A stretch of 64,000 bases of DNA from Oceanobacter sp. (GCA_002733645.1 NVWL01000006.1:62001-126000), one strand, 5' to 3'; shown: positions 49,533 through 58,464, counted from the first letter of the stretch. A program made the numbers and translations. Notes: generated by a model not told the origin, from the sequence alone.

Positions 49533-50375
49533 ATGTCGTCTCGTATTGTACTCATTACAGGATGCTCAACCGGTATTGGTCGCGCACTGACGGAAGCTTG
49601 CGTCGCACGAGGTGACACCGTCATTGCAACGGCAAGACGACTTGAATCCCTCAGTGATTTACAACATGAACGTATCAAGCGTTTTGCGTTAGATGTGAAC
49701 GACGCATCCGCCATTGTAAGCCTTGTTCGCGAACTTGAACAGCAGATCGATCATATAGATCTACTGATCAATAACGCTGGCTACGCGGCAATGGGCCCCG
49801 TGGTTGAGCTATCCCGCGAGACCCTGCTACGCCAATTTGACACCAACGTCTTTGCTCCTGTTGAAGTTACCCGCCAACTGCTGCCTTTGCTGGAAAGATC
49901 AACCAAGGCTCAAGTCGTGAATGTAGGATCAGTATCTGGGATATTAACCACGCCATTTTCTGGTGCTTACTGCGCAACAAAAGCCGCGTTGCATTCATTG
50001 TCTGATGCTATGCGCATGGAGCTTGCACCATTTGGCATTGAAGTGGTGGTCGTTCAACCCGGTGCTATACGTTCCAGCTTTGGTGATACGTCATTAGCCG
50101 GTGTGAGTGATTTGCTGGCAGATGATTCGAGATATAAAAAAGTAGAGAAGAATATTCAGGATCGCGCGGTGGCCTCACAGCAAAACCCAACCACCGCTGA
50201 AGACTTTTCCACACAGTTGTTGGATTCTCTGGCAGGGAAACACGGGCCGGTTATTCGTGTTGGTAATGGCAGTACAGCCCTTCCTATGATGAAACGATGG
50301 TTGCCTTTGAGCCTGCTGGATAAAATTTTGTCGAAGAAGTTTGGACTTAAAGCGTTAAAACAAACAAGACGCTAA
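49533..50375 (+). CDS. Short-chain dehydrogenase/reductase
   Basis: This 280-residue classical SDR has the nucleotide-binding TGCSTGIGRA (residues 9-18), the INNAG motif (about 83), catalytic Ser in VGSVSG and YCATK (Tyr/Lys), and PGAIRSSF after the active site. Arg at ATARR suggests NADPH. The substrate is unknown. AGGAATTTGT precedes the ATG. It may be cotranscribed with the TlpA-like gene. Confidence 0.9.
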   Translation: MSSRIVLITGCSTGIGRALTEACVARGDTVIATARRLESLSDLQHERIKRFALDVNDASAIVSLVRELEQQIDHIDLLINNAGYAAMGPVVELSRETLLRQFDTNVFAPVEVTRQLLPLLERSTKAQVVNVGSVSGILTTPFSGAYCATKAALHSLSDAMRMELAPFGIEVVVVQPGAIRSSFGDTSLAGVSDLLADDSRYKKVEKNIQDRAVASQQNPTTAEDFSTQLLDSLAGKHGPVIRVGNGSTALPMMKRWLPLSLLDKILSKKFGLKALKQTRR

Positions 50376-50391
50376 AAGGCGCCTTGTTTGT
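50360..50391. terminator. Bidirectional terminator-like hairpin
   Basis: ACAAACAAG (50360-50368) pairs with CTTGTTTGT (50383-50391), with CGC/GCG pairing inside. It covers the SDR stop and lies between convergent SDR and zapE genes. Confidence 0.7.
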
Positions 50392-50416
50392 AGAACTATA
50401 TACAGATAAGCAGCAA

Positions 50417-51532
50417 TTAATCCGGACGATGTTCGCGTGTCAGATACTCATGCGATTGCATCTCTAGCATACGAGAGGTTGTTCGCTGGAATTCAAACTC
50501 CAGCTTACCGCCTTCGTAAATATCAGGAATGGCTGCATCTGCCGACATAATCACTTTGACACCACGATCATAAAACTCATCGATCAGGTTAATAAAGCGG
50601 CGAGCGAGGTCATCGTTTTTAATGCTCATGCTCGGTACGTTAGCAATAATCACCGCATGAAATAGCTTACCCAGCTCGATGTAATCGTTTTGCGAGCGAG
50701 GGCCATCACACAAAGCGTAAAAATCAAACCAACCAATATCATCACACACCGCCTTCGCAGGAATGTAACGCCCTAAAATCTCTACCTTGGCATTGGCTTC
50801 AACATGACGAGGATCAGCAATCAAACCTTGAAAGCTTTTCTCTAAACTATGGTTGGCTCCATCGTCTAACGGGAAGTGGTATAGCTCAGCTTGCTCAAGG
50901 GTACGTAAACGGTAATCAACGCCGCTATCAACGTTTACAACATCCGTAAACTGGTTGAGTAACTTAATAGCGGGCATAAAGCGATCACGCTGAAGACCGT
51001 TTTTATACAGGCCATCTGGCACAATATTAGAGGTGGCGACCAACGTAACTCCACGATCAAACAGCTCTTGCATCAAGCCGCCCAAGATCATGGCATCACC
51101 GATATCTGACACAAAAAACTCATCAAAGCAGATGACGACTGCTTCACTAGATATACGATCAGCCACAATCGTCAGAGGGTTCTTCTCCCCCGTAAGCGCG
51201 GTAAGATCTTTATGCACTCGCTGCATGAAACGGTGGAAGTGCGTACGCATTTTACGCTCAAACGGTAACGCGTCGTAAAAGGTATCAACGAGGTACGTTT
51301 TCCCGCGACCGACGCCACCCCAAAAGTAAATGCCTTGCTCTGGCAACGCTTTCTTTTTTCGGATCTTAGACGATAACTTTGTGAACACACCCTTGGCGCT
51401 TTGGCGTTCATGTGCAGCCACAAGATCATCATAAAGACGCTGCAAATGCTTAACGGCCATTTCCTGAGCTGCGTCGTATGAAAAGTCATCACGCAATAAA
51501 TCGGCTTGGTAAAGATCCCACGGGGTAGACAC
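50417..51532 (-). CDS. zapE: Cell division protein ZapE (AFG1-like ATPase)
   Basis: This 371-residue AAA-type ATPase has PWDLYQADL at the N-terminus, Walker A GGVGRGKTYL (about 73), FHRFMQRVH, Walker B VICFDEFFVSDIGDAMIL, and sensor ATSNIVPDGLYKNGLQRDRF, all ZapE/AFG1 signatures. The start is GTG at 51532 with GGAGCGAG upstream. ZapE binds FtsZ at the constricting ring in E. coli. Confidence 0.95.
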   Translation of the reverse strand: MSTPWDLYQADLLRDDFSYDAAQEMAVKHLQRLYDDLVAAHERQSAKGVFTKLSSKIRKKKALPEQGIYFWGGVGRGKTYLVDTFYDALPFERKMRTHFHRFMQRVHKDLTALTGEKNPLTIVADRISSEAVVICFDEFFVSDIGDAMILGGLMQELFDRGVTLVATSNIVPDGLYKNGLQRDRFMPAIKLLNQFTDVVNVDSGVDYRLRTLEQAELYHFPLDDGANHSLEKSFQGLIADPRHVEANAKVEILGRYIPAKAVCDDIGWFDFYALCDGPRSQNDYIELGKLFHAVIIANVPSMSIKNDDLARRFINLIDEFYDRGVKVIMSADAAIPDIYEGGKLEFEFQRTTSRMLEMQSHEYLTREHRPD

Positions 51533-51642
51533 AGACTCGCTCCATCATCGGAATTTGGGGTGCGCAATTTATCGGACAGGCCGACAAAGTGCAATGCGTA
51601 AGGCAAGACTAGGCCTGCCTTACCGAACAATGTAGAGACAAA

Positions 51643-52284
51643 CTAGCGCCCTTCGAACTGGGCCAGTTCCTCTTTTAATGTAGTTCGCAAATCCGTTAAG
51701 CGACCGTGGAAGTAATGACCCGCACCTTCAAACACAAACCAATGCGGTTGAGGGACAACCAGCTCAGTCCATGTTTCAACCTCATCAAAAGGAACCACTT
51801 CGTCTTCATTTCCCATTAACACCCAAGTTTCAAACTCTTGGGGCAATACTGAAGGCGCATCAAAATGATGAACGGCCGGTGCAATCAAAAACAACCCAGC
51901 TAGCCCTTCAGGGTGCTCACTTGCGTACAAACAGGCCATGCCCGCACCAAACGAAAAGCCAGCGAGAATGATTTTTTTCCAGCCTAAACTGTCACGAGCA
52001 TACGCCACCGCTGCCGCGACATCGTCGCGCTCGCCGACGCCATTGTCATGGCTTCCTGTGCTATTGCCTACACCACGAAAGTTGAACCGTAAGGTATTCA
52101 ACCCTAAATCACGGGCGCTTCGCATGACAGTAGTGACCACTTTGTTATCCATAGTGCCGCTAAATAGCGGGTGCGGGTGACACATAATCAAGCCGACAGA
52201 AGCGCCTTGATCAAGGACTCTGGCATCCAACTGAATGTCGTCATCCCCTAAAATAGAAAGGCTGACGATTGATTCTGTACTCAT
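51643..52284 (-). CDS. Alpha/beta hydrolase, COG2945 type
   Basis: This 213-residue hydrolase has HPHPLFSGTMDNKVV, FNFRGVGNSTGS, nucleophile elbow GFSFGAG, a GNEDEVVP acid motif and GAGHYFHG for the catalytic His. ATG at 52284 is chosen: TGAGGAA lies upstream, while an in-frame extension to 52347 has no ribosome site. The substrate is unknown. Divergent from cysD. Confidence 0.88.
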   Translation of the reverse strand: MSTESIVSLSILGDDDIQLDARVLDQGASVGLIMCHPHPLFSGTMDNKVVTTVMRSARDLGLNTLRFNFRGVGNSTGSHDNGVGERDDVAAAVAYARDSLGWKKIILAGFSFGAGMACLYASEHPEGLAGLFLIAPAVHHFDAPSVLPQEFETWVLMGNEDEVVPFDEVETWTELVVPQPHWFVFEGAGHYFHGRLTDLRTTLKEELAQFEGR

Positions 52285-52443
52285 AAAATTCCTCACAGGG
52301 TTAAGAGTTAGCAGGAGACGGTCTCGAACACCATATTGATATAGCAAAATGTTATTAATAGCATCTTTTTATATACCCTAAGCCTTGGTATATTCCACCC
52401 AACTTAATTTGCCGGTTTACACGTTCGGGAGCAACAGCTGACT

Positions 52444-53352
52444 ATGACCGACTACAACCTGACCCACCTAAAACAGCTAGAAGCGGAAAGTATCCACATC
52501 ATCCGCGAAGTAGCCGCAGAATTCGACAACCCGGTAATGCTTTACTCTATCGGTAAAGACTCTGCCGTGATGCTGCACCTAACGCTCAAAGCGTTTTACC
52601 CAGGAAAGCCACCGTTCCCTTTGATGCACGTAGACACCACGTGGAAATTCAAAGAAATGATCGAATTCCGCGACAAAATGGTCGATAAAATTGGTATGGA
52701 TCTCATCGTTCATACCAACCAGGAAGGCGTTGATCAGGGCATTGGGCCGTTCACACACGGCTCTTCAAAGCACACCGATGTTATGAAGACCCAAGGCCTC
52801 AAACAAGCGTTGGATAAATACGGCTTTGATGCCGCTTTTGGTGGTGCACGTCGTGATGAAGAGAAATCACGTGCCAAAGAGCGTGTTTACTCATTCCGTG
52901 ATGCTAAGCACCGCTGGGACCCAAAAAATCAGCGTCCTGAGTTGTGGAACATCTACAACGGCAAAGTAAACAAAGGCGAAAGCATCCGTGTATTCCCTCT
53001 GTCGAACTGGACAGAACTAGACATCTGGCAGTACATCTACCTAGAGAGCATTCCACTAGTACCATTGTACCTAGCGGCTGAGCGCCCAGTAGTAGAGCGC
53101 GATGGCATGCTCATTATGGTCGATGACGACCGTATGCCTCTAGAAGAAGGCGAAGTGCCTGAAATGAAATCCGTACGTTTCCGTACTCTGGGTTGTTACC
53201 CATTGACTGGTGCCGTTGAATCGACAGCAGCTACATTGCCAGAAATTATTCAAGAAATGCTGCTTACCACTACATCTGAACGTCAGGGCCGTGCTATTGA
53301 CCACGATTCATCCGGCTCGATGGAGAAGAAAAAACAGGAGGGTTACTTCTAA
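52444..53352 (+). CDS. cysD: Sulfate adenylyltransferase subunit 2
   Basis: This 302-residue CysD, the same length as in E. coli, has the PP-loop [41 protein letters not shown] and [13 protein letters not shown] at the C-terminus. It makes APS from sulfate and ATP with CysN. The stop overlaps the cysN start (TAATG). Confidence 0.98.
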   Translation: MTDYNLTHLKQLEAESIHIIREVAAEFDNPVMLYSIGKDSAVMLHLTLKAFYPGKPPFPLMHVDTTWKFKEMIEFRDKMVDKIGMDLIVHTNQEGVDQGIGPFTHGSSKHTDVMKTQGLKQALDKYGFDAAFGGARRDEEKSRAKERVYSFRDAKHRWDPKNQRPELWNIYNGKVNKGESIRVFPLSNWTELDIWQYIYLESIPLVPLYLAAERPVVERDGMLIMVDDDRMPLEEGEVPEMKSVRFRTLGCYPLTGAVESTAATLPEIIQEMLLTTTSERQGRAIDHDSSGSMEKKKQEGYF

Positions 53353-54962
53353 TGTCTAACCAATCTGATCTGATTGCTTCCGATATCCTTGGGTACTTAA
53401 AGCAACACGAAAACAAGCAAATGCTGCGATTCCTGACGTGTGGCAACGTGGACGATGGTAAATCGACGTTGATCGGTCGTTTGCTGTATGACTCAAAGAT
53501 GATCTACGAAGATCAACTGGCATCCATCGAAAAAGACAGCGCTAAATCAGGCACTACCGGCAACAAAGTCGACCTAGCATTGCTGATGGACGGTTTGGCG
53601 GCAGAGCGTGAGCAAGGTATTACGATTGACGTCGCTTACCGCTACTTCAGCACCACTAAGCGTAAGTTCATCATCGCCGACACCCCTGGACACGAGCAAT
53701 ACACTCGTAACATGGCCACTGGCGCATCGACCTGTGATCTTGCCATCATCCTGATTGACGCGCGTTACGGTGTACAAACGCAAACCAAACGTCACAGCTT
53801 TATTGCCTCATTATTAGGTATTAAGCACGTCGTGGTTGCGGTCAACAAAATGGATTTGATGGATTTCGACGAAGCCCGCTTCCTCGAAATTCAAAAAGAC
53901 TACCAAGCGTTCACTGAAAAGCTGAACCTGCCAAACGTTCATTACGTACCTATGTCAGCCCTTGATGGCGACAACGTGGTTGATCGCTCAACGCGCTCAC
54001 CTTGGTACACTGGCCAGACCTTGATGGAAGTTCTGGAAACCGTTGAAGTATCCAAAGATAAAAACCTTGAGAACTTCCGCTTACCAGTACAGTACGTCAA
54101 CCGTCCTAACCTCGACTTCCGTGGATTCTGTGGCACCATCGCATCGGGAACCGTTCATCCAGGCGATACTGTGATGGCACTGCCTTCACAGAAGACCAGC
54201 AAAGTTGAGCGCATCGTTACCTTTGACGGCGACCTCGAAGAAGGGTTTGCAGGCCAAGCGGTTACATTGACTCTTGAAGACGAAATCGACATCAGCCGTG
54301 GCGACATCATCGTAAAAGTGGATGACCAGCCCATTGTGAGCAACAAGCTGAATGCCAACATCGTATGGATGACTGAGAACTCAATGGTTCCGGGTAAGCC
54401 TTATGACCTGAAATTTGCCTCAAGCTCAACCGCCGGTACCTTCACTCATGTACACCACTTGATTGATGTGAATACCCTTGAGCATCGCGAAGCAAACGAA
54501 GTTAAGCTCAACGAAATCGGCCTAGTTCAAGTTAGCCTTGATAAAGCCGTACCGTTTGACAGCTACGCACGCATTCCAGGCACTGGCTCGTTCATCATTA
54601 TTGACCGCCTAACCAACGTCACCATTGGTGCCGGCATGATTGTTGGCGAAGCAACCGGTGACAACAGCGCCAGCGGCCCAGTCACTGCAGATGAAAAAGC
54701 ACGTCGCTTCAACCAGAAGCCAGCCATCGTTGCTATTAACGCATCGAATGCTGACGAACTGGTTTCAGCACTTGATCGTCGCTTGTTTGAAATGGGCCGT
54801 GTTGCCGGTATCGCCACCAGCGAAACCGCACAAGTTCTGAAAGACAACGGCATCGTTGCCTTGGTAGCAGGCGGAGCCGATGGCGCTGACCTAAGCCTCG
54901 CAGCAGATCAGGAAAGCATTGATAGCCTCATTGCTGACCTGCAAGAGCAAGGCATTATCTAA
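53352..54962 (+). CDS. cysN: Sulfate adenylyltransferase subunit 1 with degenerate CysC-like tail
   Basis: This 536-residue GTPase has GNVDDGKST (31-39), the DTPGHEQY switch and NKMD, then translation-factor beta-barrels. E. coli CysN has about 475 residues. Beyond about residue 447 an extra segment contains [15 protein letters not shown] and [12 protein letters not shown], which resemble the N-terminal helix and a later core segment of APS kinase (CysC) in CysNC fusions. The CysC P-loop and catalytic loop are absent, so the tail is probably inactive. A true cysC is not in the window. Confidence 0.95.
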   Translation: MSNQSDLIASDILGYLKQHENKQMLRFLTCGNVDDGKSTLIGRLLYDSKMIYEDQLASIEKDSAKSGTTGNKVDLALLMDGLAAEREQGITIDVAYRYFSTTKRKFIIADTPGHEQYTRNMATGASTCDLAIILIDARYGVQTQTKRHSFIASLLGIKHVVVAVNKMDLMDFDEARFLEIQKDYQAFTEKLNLPNVHYVPMSALDGDNVVDRSTRSPWYTGQTLMEVLETVEVSKDKNLENFRLPVQYVNRPNLDFRGFCGTIASGTVHPGDTVMALPSQKTSKVERIVTFDGDLEEGFAGQAVTLTLEDEIDISRGDIIVKVDDQPIVSNKLNANIVWMTENSMVPGKPYDLKFASSSTAGTFTHVHHLIDVNTLEHREANEVKLNEIGLVQVSLDKAVPFDSYARIPGTGSFIIIDRLTNVTIGAGMIVGEATGDNSASGPVTADEKARRFNQKPAIVAINASNADELVSALDRRLFEMGRVAGIATSETAQVLKDNGIVALVAGGADGADLSLAADQESIDSLIADLQEQGII

Positions 54963-54987
54963 ACGCCCTGCTCGCGCCTAGCGCACT

Positions 54988-55028
54988 AAAAATAACCCCG
55001 ACAACCTCGTGTTCTCGGGGTTATTTTT
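54988..55028 (+). terminator. Intrinsic terminator of cysDN
   Basis: A 14-bp stem (54988-55001 with 55015-55028; core AACCCCGA) ends in a T-run, 26 bases after the cysN stop. Confidence 0.93.
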
Positions 55029-55123
55029 TGCCTGCTCGCTGACCACCGAAGAATCAACAAAGAAAGACCCTCAGTACGTTTTAAAAAAATCCCTAACTTG
55101 TTGAAAGTAATGGCTAAAAACGG

Positions 55124-55151
55124 TTGACAGTTTTTTCCGCAGTGGCATAAT
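55124..55151 (+). promoter_or_regulatory. tRNA-Met promoter
   Basis: TTGACA (55124) and CATAAT (55146) lie 16 bases apart, followed by the GC-rich ACGCGCCACTT discriminator that resembles the one before the tRNA-Leu pair. Confidence 0.8.
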
Positions 55152-55197
55152 ACGCGCCACTTAAGAGACGCAACGCATCTCGTTAAGTGTGTGAAGT

Positions 55198-55274
55198 GGC
55201 TATGTAGCTCAGCTGGTTAGAGCACAGCATTCATAATGCTGGGGTCGGCAGTTCAAGTCTGCCCATAGCTACCA
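55198..55274 (+). tRNA. tRNA-Met (elongator, anticodon CAT)
   Basis: A 77-base tRNA. Acceptor GGCTATG/CATAGCT with a G-U end pair, D-arm AGCTCAGCTGGTTAGAGC, anticodon loop TTCATAA, T-loop TTCAAGT and encoded CCA. The body fits elongator Met better than tRNA-Ile2. It marks the left edge of a small island. Confidence 0.95.
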
Positions 55275-55282
55275 CTTATTCC

Positions 55283-55320
55283 AAAGGCCCCGACGGTTAG
55301 TAATCGTTTCGGGGCTTTTT
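55283..55320 (+). terminator. Terminator of tRNA-Met
   Basis: GCCCCGA (55287-55293) pairs with TCGGGGC (55309-55315), followed by TTTTT. Confidence 0.88.
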
Positions 55321-55340
55321 ATTGGGTTTAAAAACCCCGC

Positions 55341-55399
55341 TTCGCCAGCATTGTTAATGCTGAGGCCTACATTGGACTCAAATCCAATCATAGCTACCA
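55341..55399 (+). pseudogene. Decayed tRNA copy (3' half)
   Basis: CAGCA-TTGTTAA-TGCTG keeps the anticodon arm of the adjacent tRNA-Met with a changed loop. A damaged T-arm (GGACTCAAATCC) follows, then CATAGCTACCA exactly as at the tRNA-Met 3' end. No D-arm or 5' acceptor strand is present. The downstream sequence also mirrors the tRNA-Met terminator, so this is a tandem duplicate that has decayed. Confidence 0.7.
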
Positions 55400-55407
55400 T
55401 TTATCCT

Positions 55408-55462
55408 AAAGCCCTGCCCTGTTAGGTACTCTCAATGAGGTACATTAACTCGGCGGGGCTTT
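55408..55462 (+). terminator. Terminator after the decayed tRNA copy
   Basis: AAAGCCCTGCC pairs with GGCGGGGCTTT across a 33-base loop and ends in a T-run. It parallels the terminator after tRNA-Met. Confidence 0.6.
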
Positions 55463-55751
55463 TAGTTTTCTGAAGTTCGAAATAACCACTCCACATTTGA
55501 ATACTCGTACTTTAAAAAATCATAAACTAAAACGACTAACAGTAACGAGGCTGGAAAGCTATAATAAACAACCGTGACCGGATATGCTTTCTGGCTAGCA
55601 ACAGGTGACGAAATACCTGAGGTCTATAAAATAAGCCCAATGACAAAGAAAATACAAAATAAATTAAAGACTCAGCCCAAGGTAGACTAATTGCGGAACG
55701 AGTGGCGGAAAGTTGGAAGCTATGACCACTCAAGAACAGGGAGAAAGCACT

Positions 55752-55826
55752 ATGTTACTTATAGCTGCATCAGTTGCATTGATACCAAACGACAGTGAAA
55801 GAAGATCAAATGATAAACGAGGCTAA
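55752..55826 (+). CDS. Candidate 24-residue leader peptide
   Basis: ATG at 55752 follows a good GGGAGAA site, encodes MLLIAASVALIPNDSERRSN plus four residues and stops at 55826, overlapping the start of the membrane-protein gene (55810), which lacks a ribosome site. Translational coupling is possible. Evidence is positional only. Confidence 0.3.
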   Translation: MLLIAASVALIPNDSERRSNDKRG

Positions 55827-56493
55827 AGTAGGAATTACAATTGCAATTACACTATCAATAACAACACTAACAGTGTTGCTATCCGGCATAATTATTACAG
55901 AATTAAACAACTCTAACGAAATATACAAAGCAATACGAGAATCAACACAAGTAATTGCAAATATATCGACAGTTGTGGCAGTAGCTGTTGGGATAGTGGC
56001 ATATAAAAACTGGAAAATGCAGTTAATTACTGAAAGATCAATTAAATCAATTGAGTTAGCAACGCATGCTATTTCAAAAGTTCAAATGGCATTTATACAA
56101 GCAAGCAATGCAATTTCATATAGCGATTGTAGAAAAACTGAGGAAATACTAAAGGTTGTCGAAATGCTAAAACAGAGCAAAAAAGACATTAATGAGGTAT
56201 ATCATGATCAAGAGTTAAAATATAGCAAACCATTGATTAACAAAGAAATAAGGCGCGAACTAATGACTTTAAACGCCTTTTGTATAAATAAAAGATTAAC
56301 TATAGAACTATTTATATTACAACTAAAACCTATATTTGAAAACATTAAAAGAAATAGTTACTCTCTCGAATATGCAGGAGCGATATCGAACATAGAAACA
56401 ACAAGAAATGAATGCATAACAAGCTATGACGATGATATGAAAGTATTGAGTTCAATACGTAAAAAGTTAATAGAAATTGGAATGAAAATTTAA
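55810..56493 (+). CDS. Two-helix membrane protein of the island
   Basis: This 227-residue protein has two N-terminal membrane helices (AITLSITTLTVLLSGIIITE and ISTVVAVAVGIVAYKNW) and a cytoplasmic helical region of about 150 residues rich in Lys, Glu and Ile. Base composition is markedly AT-rich compared with its neighbours, indicating transfer. ATG at 55810 or GTG at 55795 may start it. The layout (short membrane anchor plus cytoplasmic helical domain beside a PLD-like gene) would suit a phage-defence or stress effector, but no family was recognised. Confidence 0.6.
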   Translation: MINEAKVGITIAITLSITTLTVLLSGIIITELNNSNEIYKAIRESTQVIANISTVVAVAVGIVAYKNWKMQLITERSIKSIELATHAISKVQMAFIQASNAISYSDCRKTEEILKVVEMLKQSKKDINEVYHDQELKYSKPLINKEIRRELMTLNAFCINKRLTIELFILQLKPIFENIKRNSYSLEYAGAISNIETTRNECITSYDDDMKVLSSIRKKLIEIGMKI

Positions 56494-56499
56494 CCCCCA

Positions 56500-57225
56500 T
56501 CAAAGCAACCGTCTCAACATAGATATAAACGGTGAATCCTTTGGAGCATCTGAACCAATTTCTAATGACAAATCATGGGGCCATAGAAAGTAATAGGAGT
56601 ACTTTCCCTTCCTGAATTTTGCGCCCAGTGACTTAGACTTATTAGTCAGATACTTGTTAGTACCTTTCAATTCAAGATACCCCATATCTAAAAATGCACC
56701 CTCAAGGTCTGAGGTGGACATACCAATTTTTTTAGCAAGGTTTGCCGTGGTCAACAAATCATAAGCAGCCGCTTCAGGGGTAAGGTTAGGCGAGTGCTCA
56801 ATTCTTTCAGAGGATTTCACTATACTAGACACATTGGTAAAACAATCCGCAAAGGCTTGCTCATCATCATTTCGAGATAATAACACCCCCATCTCATGGT
56901 TATTAACCTGACTGTATTCATAAAGATTAAGGCTGCAAACAATGGCATACGAATCTGTCATATAGCACTTAGCGTGTAAGTTATGCGAATAGTGCAACGC
57001 AATATCGGGATATTCCGCAAACCAAGACAGCTCAGAGTCAGCCATCTCTTTCTTGCCGTACACTACACGGACGGTCACGCCTGAATCCATCTTAGAGAGC
57101 AACATCTCTTTGATACGAGCGTTCAACTTCAGGTATGGGCTTACGAGAATGAGGTTTTTTTTCGACTTCTTGATGATTTCTTCAAGTACATAACTAATTG
57201 AAGTGGTAGTGAGGAACTTAGCCAT
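56500..57225 (-). CDS. Phospholipase D-like (single HKD) protein
   Basis: This 241-residue protein has an N-terminal PLD-like fold with NLILVSPYLKL and one HxKx4D motif (HAKCYMTD), followed by CSLNL in place of the usual GSxN. A C-terminal region with TTANLAKKIGMSTSDLEGAF looks like a winged helix. Single-HKD proteins act as dimers, often as nucleases in plasmid, restriction or defence contexts. It is convergent with the membrane-protein gene, stops six bases apart. Substrate unknown. Confidence 0.8.
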   Translation of the reverse strand: MAKFLTTTSISYVLEEIIKKSKKNLILVSPYLKLNARIKEMLLSKMDSGVTVRVVYGKKEMADSELSWFAEYPDIALHYSHNLHAKCYMTDSYAIVCSLNLYEYSQVNNHEMGVLLSRNDDEQAFADCFTNVSSIVKSSERIEHSPNLTPEAAAYDLLTTANLAKKIGMSTSDLEGAFLDMGYLELKGTNKYLTNKSKSLGAKFRKGKYSYYFLWPHDLSLEIGSDAPKDSPFISMLRRLL

Positions 57226-57331
57226 GTGTCTTCCGTGATGTCATGTATGGCCTGATTTTACACTATAAATAGATGCCATATAGGCAGCCTAAATCTCACT
57301 ATTTTGTAAGATTACGACAATACATAGACAG

Positions 57332-57342
57332 GTACATTGTAC
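57332..57342. promoter_or_regulatory. Candidate autoregulatory operator of the toxin-antitoxin remnant
   Basis: GTAC-ATT-GTAC lies 12 bases before the toxin remnant start, where toxin-antitoxin operators normally sit. Inference from position and symmetry. Confidence 0.3.
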
Positions 57343-57353
57343 ATGGAGAGAAT

Positions 57354-57413
57354 ATGTTCACATTTATTGAGCTAACGGACTTCAGCAAGCGACGAGCAGA
57401 GCTGATCAAGTAA
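57354..57413 (+). pseudogene. Remnant of a RelE/HigB-type toxin gene
   Basis: GGAGAG precedes an ATG encoding MFTFIELTDFSKRRAELIK followed by TAA. The first seven residues match the N-terminus of RelE/HigB toxins that pair with NadS-type antitoxins, which normally have about 110 residues. It lies 12 bases before the antitoxin, where the toxin gene belongs, so most of the toxin has been deleted. Confidence 0.65.
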
Positions 57414-57425
57414 AAGGATGCGATC

Positions 57426-57746
57426 ATGAAAGATGAACTGTTTAACGATTTGTTGGCTAGCGCCAAAGAAATGGTCGCTATCGAGGATGGTGATAGCACT
57501 CAAAAGGCGGAACACACTCACAACTACAACGTTGTAAACGTTAAGGCCATAAGAAAAGCCACAGGGAAAAGCAGAGACGAATTTGCTCTGATACTAGGAA
57601 CCAGCACAGAGACAATCAAGAGCTGGGAGAACAAACGCCGCAACCCAACAGGCCCTGCCCAGAAACTTTTACGCCTTATACAATCGAATCCTACTCAGAT
57701 GGTATCTGTCTTAGAGCATGAGGATGACTCCGCGCAACAGGCCTGA
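57426..57746 (+). CDS. NadS/HigA-type antitoxin, HTH protein
   Basis: This 106-residue protein has DELFNDLLASAKEMVAI at the N-terminus and a helix-turn-helix (VKAIRKATGKSRDEFALILG, TSTETIKSWENKRRNPTGPA), the pattern of NadS-type antitoxins. AAGGA precedes the ATG. Its toxin partner is reduced to a remnant, so it is an orphan regulator. Confidence 0.82.
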   Translation: MKDELFNDLLASAKEMVAIEDGDSTQKAEHTHNYNVVNVKAIRKATGKSRDEFALILGTSTETIKSWENKRRNPTGPAQKLLRLIQSNPTQMVSVLEHEDDSAQQA

Positions 57747-57759
57747 ACTGTTTCCTTCG

Positions 57760-57791
57760 TGCTGGCTCAGCAGTTCAAGCCTGTCCATAGC
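57760..57791 (+). repeat. Partial tRNA-Met copy (candidate attachment site)
   Basis: Aligns with 55237-55269 of tRNA-Met: TGCTGG, then GCAGTTCAAG, CTG and CCATAGC in the same order and orientation. The last 22 bases match at 20 positions. It marks the right edge of the island. Confidence 0.6.
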
Positions 57792-57802
57792 ATTCAAGAA
57801 GC

Positions 57803-58117
57803 TCACGGTCTGAACGTTTTACAGAATCGAGCTTTTTCTTTACGAGCCGCTTTCTGACGCTTACCTTGGGTATTGCGGATTTTCTTTTTGGCATCTTTGC
57901 AACGCGTCTTAAACACCTTCACGGCGGCCATTCGGCAACGTCGATATTTCCAGTGGCCATAACCATAGTTGTGGCACACGTCATATATCGAGGTGCCCTT
58001 CGTGCTCCATGTGACCTTGGGCGTAAAGTTGGGCATGACCATGCGATCTTTTGCCGCGGCGGGCGACTCTGCTGAATATAAAACGATCAAGCAAAAAAAT
58101 AATAATGACTTAAACAT
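57803..58117 (-). CDS. Small basic secreted protein
   Basis: This 104-residue protein has a signal peptide (MFKSLLFFCLIVLYSAESPA) and a strongly basic mature part rich in Lys and Arg with four cysteines (DVCHNYGYG, RRCRMAAV, TRCKDAKKK, RFCKTFRP). Paired disulfides are likely. It could bind nucleic acid or anionic surface polymers; no family recognised. It lies just outside the island edge. Confidence 0.6.
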   Translation of the reverse strand: MFKSLLFFCLIVLYSAESPAAAKDRMVMPNFTPKVTWSTKGTSIYDVCHNYGYGHWKYRRCRMAAVKVFKTRCKDAKKKIRNTQGKRQKAARKEKARFCKTFRP

Positions 58118-58464
58118 GCAAATCCTTATGCAAGAGGTTAGATCGTTAGAGTAACAAGGAATGCCGTTCTTTTCACATCGCCAGCAGAGGGCAACAAAGA
58201 CAACAGCGGAGCCTGGCTGCCGACGCCGAGCAGCGAACCTGAACTGAACGAACTTACGAGACGATTCAAACTAAGAGTTTCTTTTCCTTCACCCGCCTTC
58301 TCTTCATCGTGCTTCTAAACCGCTCTGTTACAACAAACGCCTGCCCCCGATACAAAACTCAAACGCAAACACACGATTGTTACGCTAAGCTGAGAACTGG
58401 TGATCAAAAAACACGCATTTAACGATCTATTATTTATCAATCGTTCACTAATAAGGCTCGGCTC
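58118..58464. other. Intergenic region
   Basis: About 350 bases with no gene, RNA or repeat recognised. It should hold the promoters of the flanking divergent genes. Confidence 0.4.

Larger units (their letters stand above)
55275..57791. mobile_element. Small tRNA-Met-associated genomic island
   Basis: About 2.5 kb lies between the tRNA-Met gene and a partial direct copy of its 3' half at 57760-57791. It is AT-rich, especially 55.8-56.5 kb, and carries three accessory genes and a toxin remnant. No integrase is present, so it would be a non-autonomous or decayed element. Limits are inferred from the repeats. Confidence 0.5.
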
